From Candidatus Mediterraneibacter norwichensis (lineage in GTDB: Bacteria; Bacillota; Clostridia; Lachnospirales; Lachnospiraceae): a stretch of 50,093 bases of DNA. Under the pieces are notes generated by a model. It was not told the origin of the DNA. It saw only the letters and a program-made list of their open reading frames with translations, and searched no databases. Where the stretch lies: NCBI GenBank assembly GCA_019112765.1, contig DXIU01000065.1, positions 1 through 50,093 on the forward strand, given 5' to 3'. Numbering within the stretch: position 1 is the stretch's first letter; the number at the start of each line of letters is the position of its first letter. Positions 36,455 to 46,539 of this stretch are shown piece by piece. Both the position numbers and the translations under genes were made by a program.

Positions 36455-38274
36455 AGATCAGTCTGCATATGGGAAAAAAGATATATCTGAGTGTGTTTGC
36501 GGTTTTTATCCTGATCTATCTTCTGAGCATGCTGCTTGTGACCTGGAGAGAAAAAGAAGATATTGAACTGGAATACTTAAGAAAGACCGATGAAGCGGAG
36601 GCAAATTTCCGGGATTATAATATTCGGTTTGAGTCCCGGGGGGTTACGACAATCCTGCCGATTGAACCGGCGGAAAACGAGACTTATCTGCGGAAGGCCA
36701 TGAGTAGTCTGGCAAACGTGGATTCGTCCGGACACTTTCTGCTGTCAGCGGCCGTCTATGACGAGACAGGCAGCCTCCTTCAGCAGATGTCCGGAAGCCA
36801 GATCCAGATAACTCTGTCCGACTTTGGAGAGCTGTTTGGAGAGCTGCAGTTTCCCTACAGCTTTGCAAATCTGGAAGATTATATGACGGAGGAGGAGATA
36901 CGCAGGCTTGCCGGATACGAGGCGGAGAATGGGAAAGACATTAATCATCCGAAATACGAATATCAGGTTATGCTGTCAGATACCAACAGACTTTCGTACA
37001 TGGATGTTATTGAGAATCACTGGAAGTCATATACCGGTACGGAAGAAGAGATCGATCAGATTCTGGATGAATATGAGGCCGGCTGGGGCTGGCCGCAGGA
37101 GGAAGATATACCGCCTTTTGGGACATCCATCGGGAAAGACGGCACGGTTACACTGACAGTAATAACCGAAAAGGAGCGGGTATGGAACTGGGATAATCCG
37201 GATATTAAGAGTGAAAATACAGTATTTGCTCCGCTGGAGGCACAGATTGTATTTCCGGGGATTTCCGCCGGATATCACACATGGGAGGGATGGCTTGAGG
37301 AGCCCTGGCTTCAGGAGTTCCCGGAACAGATTGAACTGAGAGAAGGATACACTACAGAAGGCTGGAAAAGGACCGGAGGGGGCAGCCGGTATCAGATCCG
37401 TACGCTGATCTATCCGCCTTATGTAAACGGAGACGGAAAGCAGTACACGCTGATCCTGCGGATCGAGCAGCATCCGTGGATGGCGGCGCTGGACAGTCTG
37501 AAATACATCTGGGCAGGCAGTTTCCTTTTCCTTGCAGCCTGTGCGGCGCTTACGCTCTGGATTATGGAGCGTACTTACCGGCAGAAAGAACGGCTGGAAG
37601 CACAGAGGAGAGATTTTATCAATGTGATGGCCCATGAGATCAAGACTCCCATCAGTGTGATCCGGGGCTTTTCGGAAAATATGAAGGAGAATCCGGAGAC
37701 GAAAAAGAGGGAGTATTATCTGGATCAGATCATCCGCCAGACCGAGGAAATAGACGATCTTGTCAAAGAGATGATAACCACATCCAAAGCAGCGGACTGG
37801 AAGCAGGTAAAGATCGGGGATGTACTGATATCCGTGAGAAGTGTAATTGAGGATGAAATGGACCGTCTGGAAGTCCAGACCGAGGAGAAGAGACTGAACG
37901 TAACACTTCGGTGCGAGGACGACTGGATGCTTCCGGCGGACCGGAAACTGCTGGAGCAGGCGTTTTTTGCCATCCTCTCCAATGCCGTGTCCTATAACCG
38001 GGAAGAGGGACGCATCCGGATTGTTCTTAAGAAGGGAATCTGTACGATAGAGAATACAGGAGACAATATACCGCCGGAACATCTGCCTCATGTGTGCGAG
38101 ATGTTTTACACCGTAAATCAGAGCAGGGGAGGCCGGGAGAAGCATCTGGGCATGGGACTTTATCTGGCGCGTCAGATCTTTGCCCTGCATGGCGCGGAAC
38201 TGAAGGTGGAGAATACAGAAGAGGGGGTAAGAGTGACAGTAGAGAAAAAAAGGAGTAACAGGGACAAGGCTTAA
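36451..38274 (+). CDS. Sensor histidine kinase
   Basis: MAHEIKTPISVIRGFSENM; GMGLYLARQIFALHG; GTG 36451 overlaps RR stop. Confidence 0.9.
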   Translation: MKISLHMGKKIYLSVFAVFILIYLLSMLLVTWREKEDIELEYLRKTDEAEANFRDYNIRFESRGVTTILPIEPAENETYLRKAMSSLANVDSSGHFLLSAAVYDETGSLLQQMSGSQIQITLSDFGELFGELQFPYSFANLEDYMTEEEIRRLAGYEAENGKDINHPKYEYQVMLSDTNRLSYMDVIENHWKSYTGTEEEIDQILDEYEAGWGWPQEEDIPPFGTSIGKDGTVTLTVITEKERVWNWDNPDIKSENTVFAPLEAQIVFPGISAGYHTWEGWLEEPWLQEFPEQIELREGYTTEGWKRTGGGSRYQIRTLIYPPYVNGDGKQYTLILRIEQHPWMAALDSLKYIWAGSFLFLAACAALTLWIMERTYRQKERLEAQRRDFINVMAHEIKTPISVIRGFSENMKENPETKKREYYLDQIIRQTEEIDDLVKEMITTSKAADWKQVKIGDVLISVRSVIEDEMDRLEVQTEEKRLNVTLRCEDDWMLPADRKLLEQAFFAILSNAVSYNREEGRIRIVLKKGICTIENTGDNIPPEHLPHVCEMFYTVNQSRGGREKHLGMGLYLARQIFALHGAELKVENTEEGVRVTVEKKRSNRDKA

Positions 38275-38670
38275 ATCATGTGCGGCGTTCCTGGATGTGG
38301 ACGATAAGCTGGAAACGCATATATCGGGATACCGCACCCGGTTCCGGGTTGTGGGTATCTTAAAAGAAGGTACGTCAGTTCTCACGGATCAGATATTTTC
38401 CACCGGAGAGGAAGGCGGGCTGGTCCAGACTCTGGATAACGCTTTTCTTGTAGGCCGGTCATGGGGGCGTTTCTTCTGGAGATCCTGCTTGTGATCGCGG
38501 CGGGGATGGCCTTTAATGTGTGGAAGTTCTCGGATATGATGCAGTGGAACCTGATGTTTCTGTGGGTGATCCTGGGGATGGCGCTCCTGGCGGTGCTGAT
38601 CGTATCCGCGGTTTTCGCAAGAAAGCTGATGAAGGTTGATATTGAAGAGATCATAAGGAGTGAGGAATAA
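38275..38670 (+). pseudogene. ABC permease remnant (FtsX-like), frameshifted and N-terminally deleted
   Basis: CAAFLDVDDKLETHISGYRTRFRVVGILKEGTSVLTDQIFSTGEEGG in one frame, then MGAFLLEILLVIAAGMAFNVW...VFARKLMKVDIEEIIRSEE in another. Confidence 0.65.
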
Positions 38671-39335
38671 TGGCATATATCGAAGCGAAAAACATTCATA
38701 AGACATTCGGCAAAGGGGATGCCGCGGTGCACGCACTCCGGGGAGCGTCTCTGTCGGCGGACAAAGGAGAGATGGTAGCGGTTATGGGAAAGAGCGGTTC
38801 CGGCAAGTCCACCCTGCTCAATATCCTGGGCGGCCTGATGACCATGGATGAAGGCGAGCTGCGGGTAGGCGGAAAGAAGGTGGATTTCCGTAAAAAGAAA
38901 TATCTGCTTAACTACCGGAGACGGGAAGTGGGATTTGTGGTTCAGTATTTCGCCCTCATTGATGATATGAACATATATAAAAATGTGTCCCTGCCTCTCA
39001 GATACCAGGGAATCCCGAGAGCAAAGATCAGACAGAGGACCACAAAGATGCTTCGCAATCTGGGGATTGAGGAGAAGGCAAAGGCCTATCCCGGCGAGCT
39101 CTCCGGCGGCCAGCAGCAGAGGGCAGCCATAGCGAGAGCCCTTGTAAAAAACGCGAAGATTATCCTGGCCGACGAGCCTACCGGAGCGCTGGATGAAGAT
39201 ACGGGAAATGATGTAATGAAGCTTTTTCAGAGACTGAAAATGAAGGACCGGGCCATCATTATCGTCACCCATGACAGCAAGGTGGCGGAGTACTGCGACC
39301 GGATCGTTTATCTGAAAGACGGGGCGAATGTGTAA
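38670..39335 (+). CDS. ABC transporter ATP-binding protein
   Basis: GKSGSGKSTLLNILGGL; LSGGQQQRAAIARAL; ADEPTGALD. Confidence 0.93.
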   Translation: MAYIEAKNIHKTFGKGDAAVHALRGASLSADKGEMVAVMGKSGSGKSTLLNILGGLMTMDEGELRVGGKKVDFRKKKYLLNYRRREVGFVVQYFALIDDMNIYKNVSLPLRYQGIPRAKIRQRTTKMLRNLGIEEKAKAYPGELSGGQQQRAAIARALVKNAKIILADEPTGALDEDTGNDVMKLFQRLKMKDRAIIIVTHDSKVAEYCDRIVYLKDGANV

Positions 39336-39378
39336 AAACAGGATGCCATTTTGATGCCTGAATATGCTAATATAATAA

Positions 39379-39415
39379 CAGTCCGTTTTCATACCGGAAA
39401 ACGGGCTGTTTTTGC
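39379..39415 (+). terminator. Terminator after ABC ATPase
   Basis: CAGTCCGTTTTC-ataccg-GAAAACGGGCTG + TTTTT. Confidence 0.8.
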
Positions 39416-39448
39416 TGTGTAACAGATCAGAGTAAAGGGGAGAAAAAG

Positions 39449-40108
39449 GTGATCAGAATACTTATTGCAGAAGACGAGGCGCCCATTGCGAATCTGGTGA
39501 AGCTGAGTCTGAAAAAAGCGGGATATTTGTGCGACTGTGCGTCTGACGGGGAAGAAGCAGTGGAGAAGATCGGCACAAAAGCCTATGATCTGATTCTGCT
39601 GGACGTGATGCTTCCGAAGATTGACGGATTTGAGCTGATGGAATATATCCGGCCGCTGGGAATTCCGGTGATCTTCCTTACGGCGAAGAATGCGGTAAGC
39701 GACCGTGTAAAAGGGCTGCGGATGGGGGCGGAGGACTATATCGTAAAGCCTTTTGAGATTGTTGAGCTGCTGGCCCGGGTGGACGTAGTCCTGCGGAGAT
39801 ACCGGCTTTCGGAAGAAGAGATCCATATCTGCGGACTGGATATAGACACCCGTTCCATGCGTGTGACAAGGGAGGGACAGGAGATTGCCCTTACCAGAAA
39901 GGAGTATGAGCTTCTTCTGTTTTTCGCCCGCAATCCGAATACAGCCCTGTACCGGGAGACCATCTATGAGAGAGTGTGGGGCGGGGAATTTGAATACGGA
40001 AGCAAGACGGTGGACCTGCATGTCCAGAGACTGCGGAAAAAAGTAGGATGGACCCGGGAGCTGCAGGCGGTAAATAAAGTAGGGTACCGGCTGGAGGTGA
40101 AGGAATGA
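39449..40108 (+). CDS. OmpR-family response regulator
   Basis: LLDVMLPKIDGFELMEYI; winged helix. Confidence 0.92.
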   Translation: MIRILIAEDEAPIANLVKLSLKKAGYLCDCASDGEEAVEKIGTKAYDLILLDVMLPKIDGFELMEYIRPLGIPVIFLTAKNAVSDRVKGLRMGAEDYIVKPFEIVELLARVDVVLRRYRLSEEEIHICGLDIDTRSMRVTREGQEIALTRKEYELLLFFARNPNTALYRETIYERVWGGEFEYGSKTVDLHVQRLRKKVGWTRELQAVNKVGYRLEVKE

Positions 40109-41535
40109 AATTCAGGCTGAAGATTACCTTCTGTATGCTGGCACTTCTGAGCATTCTGTTCGGAATCGGAGGCAGCGTGCTGATTGTCAGTTCTTTTCAG
40201 GATACCATGGAGCAGGAGAAGGTTACGGCGGAAAATGCTTATAAAATGCTTCAGTATACGCTGCAGATATCCGGAGTTCAGAAACTGCTCTCAGAGACAG
40301 GCGATATCCGGAATGTGATCGGACAGAGTATAAGACAGAACGGAGGATACTGGGACGATATCCTGCTGACGGCAGACGGGAAGGAGATATACAGCGGCGG
40401 AGAAGAGACAGCCCTTTTAGGAAAACAGGATTTTGCGGAGCAGGGGAAATATCCGGAAGAAGGGACGGGAATCGTTGTATCGGTCCGGAATGACAGCGGG
40501 GAAAATAATCTTTGCGCGGCAGGCACATTTACAGCGGGGGACCGGCAGTTCTCTCTGACGGCGGCCCGGGATATTTCGGATCTGTATCGCAACCGGGACC
40601 GGATGCAGGAAGTGTACCGGATTGTATTTGCCGTTCTGGTGCTGCTGTGTGCTGTTCTGGCCTACAGCATGGCGCTGTTTCTGACAGCTCCCCTGTCCCG
40701 GCTGGCCAGGGGAGCCCGGGAAATCGGAAAAGGCAATTTCGCCTTCCGCTCCCGGGTGCGCTCAGACGACGAGGTGGGCAGCCTGTCCAGGGATTTTGAC
40801 CGTATGGCGGGTCAGATTGAAAAGAATGTCCGGGAGCTGAGAGAGGCGGTAGCGCGTCAGGAACGGTTTGTGGGGAATTTTACCCATGAACTGAAGACGC
40901 CTATGACTTCGGTAATCGGATACGCGGATCTGCTGCGGAGCCGTGAGTTAAGCGATAAGGAGAGACGGGAAGCGGCGGATTATATCTTCCGGGAGGGAAA
41001 GCGGCTGGAGCGTCTGTCCCTGAAACTGCTGGATATCTATGCGGCGGAGCAGACCGAGGGCTCCCTGTCACCGCACAGCCCCGGAAGAATTGTGGAGGAT
41101 ATAGCGGATCATCTCAGGCCGGGGCTGCAGGAACGGGGGATTGTACTGACTGCACGGTGTGAGAAAGGAACCTGCGTGCTGGATCCGGATCTGTTCCGCT
41201 CTCTGGTGCTGAATCTTGTAGACAATGCCGGGAAGGCACTGGGATCCCGGGGACATATCCGGGTGACCGTAAGGATGACCGATGCGGGATGCCGGCTCTG
41301 CGTGGAAGACGACGGGCCGGGAATTCCCGGAGACGCCAGGGAACATCTGACAGAAGCCTTTTACCGGGTGGATAAGAGCCGGTCCAGAAAACAGGGCGGC
41401 GCAGGTCTGGGACTGACCCTGTGTGAGAAAATCGTGAACCTTCACGGCGGGGAGCTCTCTTTTGAAAGTGAGGAAGGGAGAGGTACAAAAGTGACGGCTG
41501 AGCTGAAAGGAGGACGCTGTGAAAAAAAGAATTAA
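40105..41535 (+). CDS. Sensor histidine kinase (HAMP)
   Basis: NFTHELKTPMTSVIGYADLLRS; GGAGLGLTLCEKIVNLHGG. Confidence 0.92.
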   Translation: MKFRLKITFCMLALLSILFGIGGSVLIVSSFQDTMEQEKVTAENAYKMLQYTLQISGVQKLLSETGDIRNVIGQSIRQNGGYWDDILLTADGKEIYSGGEETALLGKQDFAEQGKYPEEGTGIVVSVRNDSGENNLCAAGTFTAGDRQFSLTAARDISDLYRNRDRMQEVYRIVFAVLVLLCAVLAYSMALFLTAPLSRLARGAREIGKGNFAFRSRVRSDDEVGSLSRDFDRMAGQIEKNVRELREAVARQERFVGNFTHELKTPMTSVIGYADLLRSRELSDKERREAADYIFREGKRLERLSLKLLDIYAAEQTEGSLSPHSPGRIVEDIADHLRPGLQERGIVLTARCEKGTCVLDPDLFRSLVLNLVDNAGKALGSRGHIRVTVRMTDAGCRLCVEDDGPGIPGDAREHLTEAFYRVDKSRSRKQGGAGLGLTLCEKIVNLHGGELSFESEEGRGTKVTAELKGGRCEKKN

Positions 41536-42229
41536 AATCATAAGTTTGTCTGCTCTGTTTCTCTGCGTGATCCTGTCGGCGGGAATTCTGATGCCGGAAG
41601 CCGCGGTGCGGATCGCGGACAGGCAGATTGAAAACAAACAGGAAGAATTTGAGACGGGCACGGTGTCTTCCTTCAGTCTGACGGACCGTCTCAGGCTTGC
41701 GGATGCCTATGACCAGGAGATGTATGTTGATGTGGCAGACGGAACCATACTTGAGCGCGGCGATGCGGAACAGATTGCGGACAAAATAACAGAGGAGCTG
41801 GCCCTTTACGGAATTGTGGATCCTATATCCTGCGAAGAACGCTTCGCAGCTCCTTTTATGGCTGTTTCGTCGGAAAATCTGGATGTTGCGCTGCTCTGGA
41901 GATGTACACTGTCAGACGAATACGGGGTCAGAATGACCGTTATTATTGACGATGAGAGCGGAAAAATGCTTGAGTTTCTGTATTATGGAAGCAGCGATGC
42001 GACGCCGGTGAATGAGTCAGGCACTGGGGATATAGGAGCAGAGGCAGAAAAGATGCGTCAGTTCTGCGAGGATTACTACGGATTAAAGGCAATCGGAGGA
42101 GAATACGAAGAAGATACGGATTACGTCAGTGTCCCTTCTGCACAGGTATCATTTATTGATGAAAAAGGAAGCAGAATTACCCTTCATTTTTCACTGGATC
42201 CATGGATGAAAGCCTGCTGGTGGAGTTAA
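41519..42229 (+). CDS. Uncharacterised secreted/membrane-anchored protein
   Basis: Overlaps HK gene; N-terminal signal-like sequence. Confidence 0.6.
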   Translation: MKKRIKIISLSALFLCVILSAGILMPEAAVRIADRQIENKQEEFETGTVSSFSLTDRLRLADAYDQEMYVDVADGTILERGDAEQIADKITEELALYGIVDPISCEERFAAPFMAVSSENLDVALLWRCTLSDEYGVRMTVIIDDESGKMLEFLYYGSSDATPVNESGTGDIGAEAEKMRQFCEDYYGLKAIGGEYEEDTDYVSVPSAQVSFIDEKGSRITLHFSLDPWMKACWWS

Positions 42230-42322
42230 TGAAAATGATGCTGTTCTGATGCCGGAAGATTGCCGGAAGTAAGACATGCCGGGATACAATGCTGTTCAGA
42301 AAACAACAGCGGGGTGAACAGC

Positions 42323-43204
42323 ATGTCTTACAGAAGAACGGCAGAAGGCCGTACAAGAATACCAAAACGATATGGAACAAACAGGATGAAACGAAAAAAA
42401 ATTGCGCTTATAAAAGCAGGAATGGCAGCAGCCGCGGCAATAGCGGGCGCAGTGCTTCTGCTTTTCGGCAGTGTGGAGCTTTACCGGGCAGGCGGAAGTC
42501 TGATCAGGATGCTGTCCCGGAACAGTGAAAAATATGAAACAGCTGTCGTTCCTGCCGATCAGACAGAGGAAGAAGAACGGCAGGACAGCTCACAGGCGGA
42601 AGAAGAGCAGCGGCAGGTCTCATATCAGACGGATGACTGGAATCTGGTGCTTGTAAATCCGTGGAATGAGATACCGGACGGGTATGAAGTGAATCTGACT
42701 CAGCTGAGAAACAATCAGGCTATTGATACGAGATGCTATCCACAGCTTCAGCAGATGATGGACGACTGCAGGGCGGAGGGGCTCAATCCTCTGATCTGCG
42801 CGTCTTACCGCACGATGGAGAAACAGCAGGAGCTTTTTGAAGATAAAAAGCAGCGTGTTATCGCGGAAGGATGTCCGGAAGATAAAGCGGATGAAGAAGC
42901 GGCAAAAACAGTGGCCATGCCCGGAACAAGCGAGCATCAGCTCGGACTGGCAGTGGATATTGTGGACATGGGATATCAGCATCTTGACACGGCTCAGGAG
43001 AATACGCCGGTACAGAGGTGGCTCATGGAGAACAGCTGGAAATATGGATTTGTTCTCCGCTATCCTACAGAGAAAAGTGAGATCACAGGGATTATTTATG
43101 AGCCCTGGCATTACCGGTATGTAGGACAGACAGCGGCAAAGGAAATGTACCGGAAAAATCTGTGCCTGGAGGAATATCTGGCACAGTATTCCGTTTTTCA
43201 ATGA
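42323..43204 (+). CDS. D-alanyl-D-alanine carboxypeptidase family protein (VanY/M15)
   Basis: SYRTMEKQQELFEDK; PGTSEHQLGLAVDIVD; YEPWHYRYVG. Confidence 0.92.
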   Translation: MSYRRTAEGRTRIPKRYGTNRMKRKKIALIKAGMAAAAAIAGAVLLLFGSVELYRAGGSLIRMLSRNSEKYETAVVPADQTEEEERQDSSQAEEEQRQVSYQTDDWNLVLVNPWNEIPDGYEVNLTQLRNNQAIDTRCYPQLQQMMDDCRAEGLNPLICASYRTMEKQQELFEDKKQRVIAEGCPEDKADEEAAKTVAMPGTSEHQLGLAVDIVDMGYQHLDTAQENTPVQRWLMENSWKYGFVLRYPTEKSEITGIIYEPWHYRYVGQTAAKEMYRKNLCLEEYLAQYSVFQ

Positions 43205-43244
43205 ATTTTCAATCTTTCCTGGTAAAATAAAAGGCAGGAGGTGC

Positions 43245-43733
43245 CGATATGAGACGTTTGTGGAGCTGAAAAAGAAATATAAGAAAGTGGTGTATAAACG
43301 CAGAATCTCACTGCCGGAGGAGGAAGCGATGGAGTGGGTGAGCGGAGAGCGGCACTGCCGGCAAGACACGCAGATATCCGGGGAAGTGGACTATTTCCTG
43401 CGTTACTACAGAGGCCTGCGCCCGGTGGGATTTCTCTCTTATGAGAGAGAGGCTTACTATGCGGAAGAGCAGGAGGATTTTCGGGTTACATTTGACGATA
43501 CGATCCTGTTCCGTCAGGAGGATCTCTCCCTGGAATCGGAAGTCTATGGGACGCCCCTGCTTCCGGAGGGCAGCGTGCTGATGGAGATCAAGTGTTCCGG
43601 CGAGATCCCCATATGGATGGTCCGGGCGCTTTCTGAAGAACAGATATACAGAACATCTTTTTCAAAATACGGAACCGCCTACCGGACCATTATATATCCG
43701 AATCTTGCAAAGGAGGAAGCCGCTCATGCCTGA
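43245..43733 (+). pseudogene. VTC-domain polyphosphate polymerase-like protein, N-terminally truncated
   Basis: RYETFVELKKKYKKVVYKRR...; lacks the N-terminal part of the domain; immediately upstream of DUF4956 gene. Confidence 0.65.
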
Positions 43734-44421
43734 ATCACTTTTCCGGGGGCTGTTTGATTCCGATCTTACTGCGATTATCAGCGTATATGATTTTATTCTC
43801 TGTCTGTTTGTATCCCTTATACTGGGCCTGGCGATGACTTTTACATATATGTACCGTACCCGTTATACAAAAAGTTTTGTTGTGACACTTGCCCTTCTTC
43901 CGGCTGTGGTCTGCGTGGTGATTATGCTGGTCAACGGCAACGTGGGAACCGGTGTGGCAGTTGCGGGAGCGTTCAATCTGGTCCGTTTCCGGTCTGTTCC
44001 GGGGACCGCGAAAGAGATCTGCACGCTTTTTCTGGCAATGGGAGCCGGGCTGATTGCCGGTATGGGCTATCTTGGGTTTGCCGTGCTCTTTACCGTGCTT
44101 ATGTGCGCCGTGTTTCTGCTCTATAACCGGCTGGATCTGGGCGCGGCGAAAAACGCGGCCTCTTATAAAACGCTTACTGTTACAATCCCGGAAGACCTGG
44201 ATTACTCGGAGATATTTGACGATATTTTCCAGACCTATACTTCGGCCTGTGAGATGGTCTGTGTGAAGACGACAAATATGGGAAGCATGTTCCGGCTGAC
44301 CTACCATGTGACTCTGAAGAATGTCGCAAAAGAAAAGGAAATGCTGGATAAGATCCGGTGCCGGAACGGAAACCTTGAGATTTCGGTTTCCAGACAGGAA
44401 ACCATGGCGGCAGAGCTTTGA
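43729..44421 (+). CDS. DUF4956 domain-containing membrane protein
   Basis: GNVGTGVAVAGAFNLVRFRSVPGTAKEICTLFLAMGAGL; ORF 43705..44421, internal start near 43726-43729 plausible. Confidence 0.85.
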   Translation, partial: PESLFRGLFDSDLTAIISVYDFILCLFVSLILGLAMTFTYMYRTRYTKSFVVTLALLPAVVCVVIMLVNGNVGTGVAVAGAFNLVRFRSVPGTAKEICTLFLAMGAGLIAGMGYLGFAVLFTVLMCAVFLLYNRLDLGAAKNAASYKTLTVTIPEDLDYSEIFDDIFQTYTSACEMVCVKTTNMGSMFRLTYHVTLKNVAKEKEMLDKIRCRNGNLEISVSRQETMAAEL

Positions 44422-46097
44422 CGGAAGGAGAGTTTATTATGAAAAGACAGTTGGCGGCAGCACTTGCTGTTCTGCTGATTACGGGAACAGCAGCCGGATG
44501 CGGCATATCCGGGTCGGACAGTTCCGGCAAAGAGAATTCCGGTGATTCAGGGACTTCCGCGGACAGTTCCGGGCAGACGGATTTTTCGCAGACCGACGCG
44601 GACATGTTTACAGACCGCGATTATGAGACGGACTATGATGAGAGCAGCAGTGTTCATATTGAGCTGAACGGCAGCACGGCGGAGGCGGATTCTGACAGCG
44701 TTCAGATATCCGGCTCAACGATTACGATTACAGAGGAAGCAACTTATATTATCAGCGGCACGCTGGATGACGGGATGATTATTGTAGACGCGCCGGATAC
44801 CGTAAAGCTTCAACTGGTACTTAACGGAGCCGATATCAACAGTGAGACCAGCGCGCCTCTGTATATTCCGGAAGCGGATAAGGTGTTTGTCACACTGGCA
44901 GATGGAACGGAAAATACACTTTCCAACGGCGGGACATATACGGCAATCGATGACAGCAATATTGATTCTGCAATCTTTTCCAGACAGGATCTGACCCTGA
45001 ACGGCAGCGGGAATGCAGCCAGTGAATCCTCGGATTCCTGGGGGCAGTGGGGCGGCGGCGCGCCCAGACAGCCCGGAGGCCGTGGAGGAGCCGGCGGAGA
45101 CGGCATGAGAGGTACGGATCCCGGCAGTGCCGGAGAAGGAGAAACCGGAGGGGCTCCGGAACAGAGCACTCCGGACCAGGGCGCTTCAGGAAGCGGAGAA
45201 TCTGCCGAGGCCCTTGCGTTTACGGAGTCTCTGACAGCTTCAGATTCAGATGCGTCTGCAGATACGGAGGATGACAGCAGTACCAGTATGAAAGGAATAA
45301 AATCAGACGGAGATATGATGATTTCCGGCGGAAGTTTTACCATTGATTCCGCGGACGATTCTGTTCATACGAATTCATCTGTCACTGTAAGCGGGGGCAC
45401 TTTTGAAATCGCGTCAGGGGATGATGCTTTTCATGGGGAAGATACCCTTACCGTTTCCGGAGGGACAATAAATATAACAGAATCCTATGAAGGCCTGGAG
45501 GCGCTTTCCGTAAGTATACAGGACGGCGATATAACAATTGTATCCACAGACGACGGCCTGAACGCCGCGGGAGGCACTGATTCCAGCGGCACAACAGGCG
45601 GCAGGGACGGAATGTTCGGCGGCGGAGGCGGCATGGGCGGAGAACCCGGAGGAGGTATGTCTTCCAGTTCCGGCGGCAGTATTGAAATCTCCGGGGGAAC
45701 CCTGGATATCAATGCTTCCGGAGACGGGATTGACGCCAACGGATCCCTTGCCATTTCCGGAGGATATACAGTTGTTGCGGGACCGACCCAGGGAGACACT
45801 GCCACTCTGGATTATGATACGACAGCAGAGATTACCGGAGGCACCTTTATCGGAACCGGAGCCTCCGGCATGGCCCAGACATTCAGTGATTCTGAGCAAG
45901 GGGTAATTGCTGTCAGCGTGGGCGGGCAGTCTGCGGGAAACGGGATCACGCTGACGGATCAGAGTGGAAATGAGATCATTTCCTATACGCCGGAACTGTC
46001 TTTTGCCGTTGTGATCTTAAGCAGTCCGGATATAACGTCAGGGGAGACCTATACGATTACAGTAGGAGAAGCTTCCGGTGAATTTGAAGCGTCCTGA
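44418..46097 (+). CDS. Carbohydrate-binding domain-containing (Cthe_2159-like) lipoprotein
   Basis: Lipobox TGTAAGCG; repeated GG(S/T)(F/L)x(I)xS/A pattern; Gly-rich insert. Confidence 0.82.
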   Translation: MTEGEFIMKRQLAAALAVLLITGTAAGCGISGSDSSGKENSGDSGTSADSSGQTDFSQTDADMFTDRDYETDYDESSSVHIELNGSTAEADSDSVQISGSTITITEEATYIISGTLDDGMIIVDAPDTVKLQLVLNGADINSETSAPLYIPEADKVFVTLADGTENTLSNGGTYTAIDDSNIDSAIFSRQDLTLNGSGNAASESSDSWGQWGGGAPRQPGGRGGAGGDGMRGTDPGSAGEGETGGAPEQSTPDQGASGSGESAEALAFTESLTASDSDASADTEDDSSTSMKGIKSDGDMMISGGSFTIDSADDSVHTNSSVTVSGGTFEIASGDDAFHGEDTLTVSGGTINITESYEGLEALSVSIQDGDITIVSTDDGLNAAGGTDSSGTTGGRDGMFGGGGGMGGEPGGGMSSSSGGSIEISGGTLDINASGDGIDANGSLAISGGYTVVAGPTQGDTATLDYDTTAEITGGTFIGTGASGMAQTFSDSEQGVIAVSVGGQSAGNGITLTDQSGNEIISYTPELSFAVVILSSPDITSGETYTITVGEASGEFEAS

Positions 46098-46145
46098 CGG
46101 ATATATGTCCGTTTCCGTAAAAATTGCAGGGCACTGTTATAAAAT

Positions 46146-46430
46146 ATGCCGGAGCTCAGCTACGGAAGCCATATGTTCCAGGATCTGGTAGAAGCGGGAA
46201 TTTTCTACTGCGCGCTGTGGGGAGATGACAGAACGGTAAAATATGACAGAACATTTTTCGAAAAACTGCCGGATCTTTTTGAAAAGATCTGCCCGGACCG
46301 GAAAGAACTGGCCGGCGTGTTCCGGGTGACGGAACCGGAAGATCTGTGGTACTGGAATAACGAACAGACCGGGGAAACCTTATGCGGCCGGCAGCTGCAG
46401 GCGGAGAAAGCGCCGGCTTCAAAAGCATGA
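46146..46430 (+). pseudogene. C-terminal remnant of a PEP synthase/PPDK-like protein
   Basis: PELSYGSHMFQDLVEAGIFYCALW resembles the extreme C-terminus of PEP/pyruvate-binding proteins. Confidence 0.5.
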
Positions 46431-46539
46431 TATAGAATAGAAATTTTCGTTTTTCATAAGATTTTGTTCATATTTCCGCCGGCAATCTGTGTTATTATTG
46501 AAAGAGCGATAAAAGAAAGGACAGGCCAGATGACGGAAG

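Noticed and set aside
37027-38385. 452-aa minus-strand ORF opposite the histidine kinase
   Set aside because: Shadow ORF of the HK coding frame.
45047-45274. Arg/Gly-rich ORFs inside the Cthe_2159-like gene
   Set aside because: Out-of-frame readings of a Gly-rich coding region.
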